Origin: Perca fluviatilis
Lineage: Eukaryota; Chordata; Actinopteri; Perciformes; Percidae
DNA: 64,000 nt
Assembly: GCF_010015445.1 (NCBI RefSeq)
Contig: NC_053112.1
Location: 1,911,789 to 1,975,788 of the forward strand
Direction of reading: 5' to 3'
The translations under genes were made by a program, and so were the position numbers. This document shows positions 57,018-64,000 of this stretch, in pieces; positions within the stretch are counted from its first letter, which is position 1, and each line of letters starts with the position of its first letter. Below the pieces are notes generated by a model. That model did not search any database. It was not told the origin of the DNA and saw nothing but the letters and a program-made list of their open reading frames with translations.

Positions 57018-58338
57018 CAGTCAATGATCACATTTTCCAAAATCTTTGAACTCTTCTCATGCAGACTCCACCACAAGCAGAACACTTTCTGCAGCACATT
57101 GTTCAAATGCTTAGACACTTGAAATTATTTAATATTGAATATGAATAGATAAATAACTAAATTAATATTTCCTTGTTAAGTGTATGACATAATTCATGTT
57201 TGTGAGATTACATGAGATCTTCAGAGCTCATAGAAATGGAGGAACTGACAGTAATTGAACTGAGCTCTTGGATTCTCTTTATTTACTTTTCATTTACAGC
57301 ATAAGTTGATTTGTTATTGAATGTATGGTTATGTTATGTGTTAACTGTGTTTAATGTTCACATTCATTTTGGTATATGCATTAGTATTATTAGTGGAATT
57401 TGTGATGAAGAGGAAAAATTAAAAGGGAATAAAATAAGATTTATAAGAGACAAAATAAGAACAAATTAACTTAATGGGTGCCTAACTAATAATAATAAAC
57501 TAAAAGAGCATTCAAATCTGAAATAAACTAGGAAATGTATTTAAATTAGATATTTACCTAGAAATAAACCTAAAAAGAAAAGAGGTGGGTGAGTTAGAGG
57601 TGAAACGAATGTTTGAAATTATTATTGCATAATGATATCTGGCTTCACTTGTATATTGTTGTTATTCTGTGTTGAATGTTATTTTAAGAATAAGACAAAC
57701 TAGCTAGAAAAAGAAGATAGAAAGATGAAAGAATACATTTTTTTCTTACCTTTTTAAATGTAGCGGGTACAAATATTTGCTGGCCCTTTAAGAGTTGAGC
57801 TCAGGTGAACGCGCAGGACAGGGTGCACAAGCAGAGTCAGGGCCTTTTTACAGCCAACCTGGCACGCGCCAATGTGACATCAAAATTACGTAGATCTTGC
57901 TGGCGCGTCAGGATTTTGACTGCGCAAACGAGTAAACACTTACGGCGCTCCCATGAAGTCACATTTGCACACGACATTTGCTGGGGTTTATATCGTCTAG
58001 ATTGCTAGAAGTGCTCAGGGTAACTTTACCAGAGTTTTGTTTAGTAAGAGCTGGTTTGAACGTCGGAGATATCAACGGTTGCTGGGTTGGAACATTACTG
58101 CCACCCCTCTCCCCACTCCGTGTGTGAACTGCGTGGGAAAACATTATCTCAAATTTGTAGCTGTGGACTACCCTGCAAGCAGAAGGGAAAACTCTTTTTC
58201 TCCGCGGGTGCAACAAGTTACTTAAGAGGTTTACCCTGCCATCCATCAGACATCCTTCAAGTGTGATCTTTGCTGTTTATGGGTAATACCTGCAGCACAC
58301 TTTGTCATTAACACTGACGAAACAAGATACTGTGCGCA
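57018..58338. other. NLR intron; CpG-richer block 57780-58260 of unknown origin
   Basis: 57018-57770 is plain AT-rich. 57780-58260 is GC- and CpG-richer with short open frames on both strands and no domain I recognise. It continues after the hAT insertion at 59330-59680, so the two parts were once contiguous. Confidence 0.45.
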
Positions 58339-58346
58339 GTCAGGAC

Positions 58347-59321
58347 CAGAGGTGTATAAAGTACTAGAGACCCATACTTGAGTAAAAGTACAAGTGCTAT
58401 GTCAAAAAAGTGACTTGAGTAGAAGTTGAAGTGCTCTTTAAGCACCCCACTTAAGTGGAAGTACTAAAGTATTCAAAAAAGTTTTTACTTAAGTATTGCA
58501 AGTAGTTTATTTTAAAATTTACTACTCAAGTACTGAAAGTAAAAGTACAAGTATTGTGTTATGTAGTTATTAAAGAAAGCAGTCAAATTTTGAATATCAT
58601 ATTGTTGGAGTTCAACTTTTTACTTGGTATTAAAACGGAGCATTACAGGCAGTAACAAGCTGTACACTGCTGGATATGAAGGAAGTTTCTGAAATAAACC
58701 CCAAAAGGTACATTAATGTCACAGCTGTTATAATTAATATTATATGATATAACAGTGGGTTATTAATCACTTATTAACAAATTCTGAAATAAAATGTGTG
58801 ATGTAGTGGAAAGTTAGCAAGCTAGCAAAATACAAACTAGCAGCTTCACATCACAGGGTGAAACATCCAGATAAACTAGATCAGCTTCACATCACAGAGT
58901 CAAACATCCAGATAAACTAGATCAGCTTCACATCATAGGGTCAAACATCCAGATAAACTCGATCAGCTTCACATCACAGGGTCAAACGGTTAACATTCAG
59001 TAATCACTGCAGACTGAAACAACTCAGGAATAGCTTCATCTGCTGCAACAATGGCTAAATAGAAAAAGTACAAACTTACATCTTCTCTGACTTCTGAACA
59101 GGCAACCACCGTAATGAAAACAATCTCGGGGGATTTCTTACGTAATTTAGACGTAACAACGTAATTATCGTACGTAACTAACGTAGCCGTAACTACACAC
59201 ACTGTAACCTAGCGTGAGGAATTCACAACAGTAACGAGTAATGATGCAGCACATAAAAAATGTATCGGAGTAAAAGTATTAAACTCATCGAAAATATGTA
59301 CTTCATTACTATACAGCTCTG
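58347..59321. mobile_element. hAT-like element, 975 bp
   Basis: Flanked by the perfect 8-bp duplication GTCAGGAC (58339-58346 and 59322-59329). Ends 'cagaggtgtataaagta' and 'attactatacagctctg' are imperfect inverted repeats. 58841-58988 is a 41-bp tandem repeat (about 3.5 copies, 'agcttcacatcacagggtca'). Non-coding. Confidence 0.85.
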
Positions 59322-59329
59322 GTCAGGAC

Positions 59330-60193
59330 CGAACTGTGAACAGGACACTTTTCTCTGGGCCATTAAGCTATTCCGTTGTACAGTCTGGAACACTGCATTT
59401 ACGGCCGTGGTTCATTTTCTATATCCTTGAAAAACTTCCAAACGTTCTTCTTTCTAAAGTACACAGCGCAGCTCGTGTGTGAGATCCTGAAAGAGCTCCA
59501 GTTCAGCGGGTCTGTGAATGGGGAGAGGCCGACAGGGAAGGCAGCAAACCCGGCCAGCAGCCGCTGCCTGTCCCGGCAGATTGTGGAGCTTGTGACGTCC
59601 GACACTGTCTTACCAAATTTGCAATTAGCCATCAATTTTCGTAAAACGTCCCATATTTGAGCTCTACATAGTTGATTTCTCGCATAAAAAAGTCTCAGAA
59701 GTGTATTTATTAATGGAATAGCAGAGATCTGCGCTACCTAGATTCAGAAGACTAGCTGACCTCAGGTCAGTGGTGTAGCCTATGTAAATGTTGGGGCGTG
59801 ACAAAGACTATAGACTAGAGCCAATACAAATCATCTTTTTGTATTATGAATTAATGAATACATATGAATTAACTTATTATGGCTCTAACAGATATTGAAA
59901 TATACAGGAGATTGATTACACTAAAGCCTGTTTTGTTTTAACTTTTATTTTATTTTATTTTTGTGTGAATAACAACAGTTTTTTTTACATAGAGACATTT
60001 AAAAACAGAAGGAAGTTGAATTTAAAGCTTATGTATCTGCATTCTGTTCTCCTTTGAAAGATAATCCAAAGAGATGTTTCATTGTGAAGTTTTGATCTAA
60101 TTAACAGTCAGTCTGTTAATAACGCAACTAATAAACCATCAGGTGTGTTAGATGATAAACTGCTGCTGTGTTGTGTGTCGTTCTCTCCATCAG
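59330..60193. other. NLR intron before the B30.2 exon
   Basis: 59330-59680 is the right part of the CpG-richer block; its minus-strand frame (59635-59399) reads CKFGKTVSDVTSSTICRDRQ and FKDIENEPRP, possibly a transposon-encoded piece, not identified. The rest is AT-rich. Confidence 0.4.
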
Positions 60194-60664
60194 ATTCCTG
60201 TGAACTCACACTGGACACAAACACAGTGAACAGAAACCTCAAACTGTCTGACAACAACAGGAAGGTGACACTAGCGGCGGAGGAGCAGCCATATCCTGAT
60301 CATCCAGAGAGGTTTGACCCCTGGTGGCAGCTGCTGTGTAGAGATGGTCTGACTGGTCGCTGTTACTGGGAGGTCGAGAGGAGAAGAGATGTTCTTATAT
60401 CAGTGAGTTACAGAGGAATTAGGAGGAAAGGAAACAGAGTTGACTGTGTGTTTGGATGTAATGATCAGTCCTGGAGTCTGTCCTGCTCTGATAGTCGTGG
60501 TTAATATGTCAGTCACAATAACAGAAGAACAGACCTCCCTCTCTCATCCTCCTGACTCACTGATCCACCTCTACACCTTCAACACCACATTCACTGAACC
60601 TCTTTATCCTGGGTTTGGGTTATGGTTTAGGTTACCTGGTTCAGTGTCTCTGTGTTCTCTGTAG
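60194..60664 (+). pseudogene. NLR gene last exon: B30.2 (PRY-SPRY), interrupted
   Basis: B30.2 domains are ligand-binding modules shared with TRIMs. The acceptor 'ttctctccatcag' leads into SCELTLDTNTVNRNLKLSDN, RKVTLAAEEQPYPDHPERFD, RCYWEVERRRDVLISVSYRG and NDQSWSLSCSD. A TAA at 60502-60504 stops it after DSRG. The downstream text (YVSHNNRRTDLPLSSS, then in another frame DSLIHLYTFNTTFTEPLYPG) shows that the domain continued, and that roughly 60-70 bases encoding the VYVDCPAGTLSFY strand are missing. So there are two lesions in this exon. Confidence 0.88.
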
Positions 60665-61989
60665 GACGGAGAGTCTCCTCCTGTCCACAGAAACACTCAC
60701 ACTGTTGACCAACACACACAATCTCTCTGTAAATCAAACTCAAAATTACAAGAGAACAATACATTAAATTAGTCACTAATATATAGGCTTTACAATAACC
60801 AGTCCCTCCAGGATGTCACAATGTCGCGATCGCAACACTTCACCCAAATTCAACCAATCACCATGAATTTGGTGCGACTCGCAATTTTGACCAAAAGAAA
60901 CATTGTTCTGAAATATAAAGTGATAATTTCTCTGCTGTTGGTTCACAGCGTATGAATATGTTAGAGGGAAGTTCCACCCTAAAATAACATGATTATTACT
61001 GTATATTAGTCTGATCATCTGTATTTTATTCAAATCATATTAAAATCAAACATTTACTAAAAAAAAAAAAAAAAACGTGATTTTGTTTTTCTATGAAAAT
61101 AAGACAAATCTTTAATTTCAGTGTTTGAGGAACTTCAGGGTTGGAGAATAGACTTGGTAACAACATGTGTTAGCTTTGGTTATAAGAAACGGTAACACTT
61201 TACAATAAGTGTACATTAATTAACATTAGTTAATGCATTAATAAGCATTAACTAACCGTTATTAAGGGTTGAATTAATTGTGTAATAAACATTTATTAAC
61301 AATGAAAGATTATTATATATAATAATATATATAAAGGTATTAATTGATGCATTATTTACCATTAGTTGATGCCTTAACTAACTGTTTATCACAGTTAACT
61401 ATGGTGTCTATTTTACCATTAGTTAATGCAGTTATAAGCCCTGACTAACTATTAAAAACAGTTAATTAAGGTGTCTATTATATCATTAGTAAATGCAATA
61501 ATAAGCCTTGACTAACTTTTAATCACAGTTAACTAAGGTGTCTATTTTACCATTAGTCAATGCAGTAAAAAGCCTTGACTAACTGTTAATAACAGTTAAC
61601 TAAGGTGTATATTTTAAGATTAGGTAATATACTAAAAAGCCTAAACTGGAAATAAAAGCTAACTAAAGTGTCTAAGTAAACCCTTAGTTGATGTTGATGA
61701 AGGTATTTCCTAATATTACTAGGTGGTTGATAAAGATGTTTGATAGCATGTATGTCTTGAGGTTCACGGCCAAGCCATGTCATTATGAGAAAACTTTTTT
61801 TTATTGTTTATTTACGGGTTATGGTTGTCAACATACCTTTGTCCACTATATTTGTTCATCCTCCAACATATGACTTACTTTTGGTAGAGGGTGAGATCAA
61901 GGAAAAGACTCCATAGTCTCCATGCAGAGGTTTGCTTCTTCCTTTGTCTTCATGTAGACATTAACTTAAAGCCCAACCTATATAAATGA
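60665..61989. repeat. 'taacactttacaataa' fish repeat with internal tandem units
   Basis: 61190-61300 is the common fish repeat 'ggtaacactttacaataagt'. 61380-61640 repeats a ~66-bp unit with 'aagccttgactaactgttaa' about four times. No gene. Confidence 0.75.
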
Positions 61990-62500
61990 TTGAGCATGCT
62001 ATATAAGCATTACTTAACCTTAAATGGTCACTTAATTAATGTGTAACAATACTGAATAAGCCTTACTAAACCATAACTAAACAGTTGTTAATGCTCTTTG
62101 GTAGACTTATTGTAAAGTAGAGAACATATGCACCTTAACTAACACTTAACTAATGTGTAACAATGCTGAATAAGCCTTACTAAACAATCACTTAACAGTT
62201 ATTAATGCTCTTTGGTAAACTTATTGTAAAGTAGAGAACATATGCACCTTAACTAACACTTAAGTAATGTGTAACAATACTGAATAAGCCTTAATAAACC
62301 ATCACTAAACAGTTATTAATGCTCTGGTAGACTTATTGTAAAGTTGAGAACATATACACCTCAACTAACACTTAATGAATGTGTAACAATACTGAATAAG
62401 CCTTACCTAACCATCAATAAACAGTTATTAATGCTCTTTGGTAGACTTATTGTAAAGTAGAGAACATATGCACCTTAACTAACACTTAATTAAAGTGTAA
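61990..62500. repeat. ~114-bp tandem repeat, about 4 copies
   Basis: 'acttattgtaaagtagagaa' recurs at about 62106, 62219, 62334 and 62448 within units that begin 'taatgtgtaacaatactgaa'. Confidence 0.9.
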
Positions 62501-62504
62501 CAAT

Positions 62505-62680
62505 GCATGAACTTGGGTAGACGCTCCACATTCATACATGAACTGGGGTAGACACTCCACATTCATACATGAACTAGGGTAGACGCTCCATATTCATACA
62601 TGAACTGGGGTAGACGCTCCACATTCATACATGAACTGGGGTAGATGCTCCACATTCATACATGAACTGGGGTAGACCAG
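62505..62680. repeat. 32-bp tandem repeat, about 5.5 copies
   Basis: The unit 'catgaactggggtagacgct' + 'ccacattcata' repeats every 32 bases with few changes. It directly follows the 114-bp array. Confidence 0.92.
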
Positions 62681-62934
62681 ACAGTTAAAGAAATGGACCA
62701 ACAGATGTCGTTGCTCTGGACGTCTGCTACGGAGCCATAATTTGAGAAACAAGGTAATGGAGCCTTTTATACATTGTCGTGTTTCTTTAGAAATAAACAA
62801 CGGACAAATAGAGTCTTTAAATGCTTCAGATGTAAAGTTATTCACTGTCAAAGTGACGTCAAAATGAATGGAATGCTAACGGGGGGTGAGAGCTTGTTAG
62901 AATCAAAATGGCGCCATAGGAGATGAAGAGAAGC

Positions 62935-63120
62935 TAATCAGAATCCGAATCAGCTTTATTGGCCAGGTTTGCGTAGACAAACTAGGAATTTGACTCCGGT
63001 AATCTTTGCTCTCAAAGTACAACCCTTAACATATTAAGAATAAAAACAGAGATGACGGTAAGAATATAAAAGAATATAAAAAATACTGTTAATGTACAGT
63101 ATAACAATACAATAGAATTT
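62935..63120. repeat. Fish LINE 3'-end fragment
   Basis: 'gaatcagctttattggccag' followed by 'ggaatttgactccggtaat' is a widespread fish retroelement end. Confidence 0.6.
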
Positions 63121-63344
63121 ACAATTTTACAAGAAATATACAATTAGAGAGGGAAGGAATAGTGCAATTATCGGTCAATAGTCTGAGATTTTAGGATTTA
63201 AATATGAGTACAGTGCAAGGCAGACCAGTGCAATGGTGATATAATAACAATAGTGTAGCTGTATGGTTGAGATAGACATGAAGTAGATGAGCAGAACAGT
63301 GTTAATCTAATGTAATACCTCCTTGGAGCTACGCCTTGTGGAGG

Positions 63345-63530
63345 CAGCTTTTTCTGACATTTTTCTTTATCAATTTTTTTTTCAAATGCTATAAAATTTA
63401 ATAAAACACCCAAATCCAATGAAAGTAGTGAACTGATCATTTATTTTACTTGCGAACAGCGTTGTAAGGAACCATCCACGTTATTTTATTTTTTGACAAT
63501 TTGGTTGAAAGAAACCCAAATTCCTGATTA
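63345..63530. mobile_element. Partial relative of the TTAA MITE at 27379
   Basis: Shares 'atttaataaaacaccca', 'gatcatttattttacttg' and 'ttggttgaaagaaacccaaa' with 27520-27665, but both outer ends are missing. Confidence 0.7.
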
Positions 63531-64000
63531 GGCGGCTGCATATATGAAAAAAAAACACCTAACCCTAAAAAAATTCTAACAAAAGGTTTCTCAGCTGTTT
63601 TTTGTAGTATTAGGTGTCCTTAATAACATACTAAAAGTTTACCAAAGTTTGACCACTATAAAAGTGTCATTTTCAAGATGGCGTCCAAGATGGGCAGGAA
63701 GCCCTCAAAATATCCTAACTCCTTCATTATTTGACCTAGCCAAGTAATCTTGGTGTCTAACCCCATGTTTTCTGGGTCTATGAATCCATTGGACTTGTCT
63801 AAATTGCACTGACATGATGACATACTTATGGAATACATTTTGCGAGATAACTGTAAGGTTTTATCTTTTTTGGGGTGAATCAGAGATTCAAGATTTAACC
63901 TATGTCATGTAACTCCTATTCAGTATGCGTTTTTGGACACATACCCTTTTTTTGCTAAAACACAGACTTGACATTCAATGTAAAAGTTATTCCACCCAAA
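63531..64000. other. No feature seen at the right edge
   Basis: AT-rich, with only short open frames lacking any domain. Confidence 0.5.

Noticed and set aside
57805..58246. Short frames on both strands in the CpG-richer block
   Set aside because: No recognised domain, and the block is split by a hAT insertion; recorded as unassigned sequence only.

Overview
This is a repeat-saturated stretch of vertebrate, specifically ray-finned (teleost) fish, genomic DNA. The evidence is: exons separated by GT/AG introns; a finTRIM/TRIM-like gene and a PYD-FISNA-NACHT-LRR-B30.2 NLR gene, both typical of expanded fish immune families; fish-type LINEs, hAT and TTAA-flanked MITEs; and very long CA/TG microsatellites. 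It is not bacterial, and there are no operons. One 495-base assembly gap (N) lies at 18436-18930. Many one-base length differences in C and A runs of a tandem array, plus frameshifts in otherwise conserved exons, suggest that some lesions are assembly errors and not true mutations.

Layout. 1-1550: a frameshifted TRIM-like gene running off the left edge. 2.4-13.3 kb: nested repeats, namely a long inverted-repeat element, two diverged copies of one repeat block (5476-7105 and 12372-13275), a 64-bp minisatellite, a Tc1-like remnant and two minus-strand LINEs. 13721-13877: the last exon of an snrpb2-type (U2B'') gene on the minus strand. 14.2-18.4 kb: a 2.4-kb tandem duplication that runs into the gap. 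20.1-28.2 kb: the 5' part of a dzank1-like gene on the minus strand, with a CpG-rich promoter containing an X-box and a YY1-type motif near 28.0-28.16 kb, a first coding exon at 26.4 kb and a second exon at 24.1-24.3 kb. Its introns are filled by a TG-rich array and by a 2-kb, 41-bp minisatellite that grew from one end of a MITE. snrpb2 and dzank1 lie on the same chromosome arm in humans (20p), so their proximity fits old synteny.

28.2-39.6 kb: one unassigned exon (30209-30291), a 2.1-kb transposon with ~370-bp terminal inverted repeats enclosing an intronless mrps28 copy, and a 3.6-kb transposon containing an L2-type LINE and a 58-bp minisatellite. 40.5-60.7 kb: an NLR gene on the plus strand with a PYD exon, a 30-nt linker exon, a large FISNA-NACHT exon, four 174-nt LRR exons, a shortened fifth LRR exon, a 47-nt linker and a terminal B30.2 exon. 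Three independent lesions (NACHT frameshift, LRR5 deletion, B30.2 stop plus deletion) point to a decayed or misassembled gene. hAT insertions with perfect 8-bp target-site duplications, a TTAA MITE and two LINEs sit in or near it. 60.7-64 kb: tandem arrays and MITE/LINE tails only.

The genes do not form one pathway. The TRIM and NLR are both innate-immune families sharing the B30.2 fold; snrpb2 (splicing), dzank1 (ciliary transport) and the mrps28 copy (mitochondrial ribosome) are housekeeping-type. The most unusual item is the mrps28-derived sequence enclosed by long terminal inverted repeats, which looks like gene capture by a DNA transposon.
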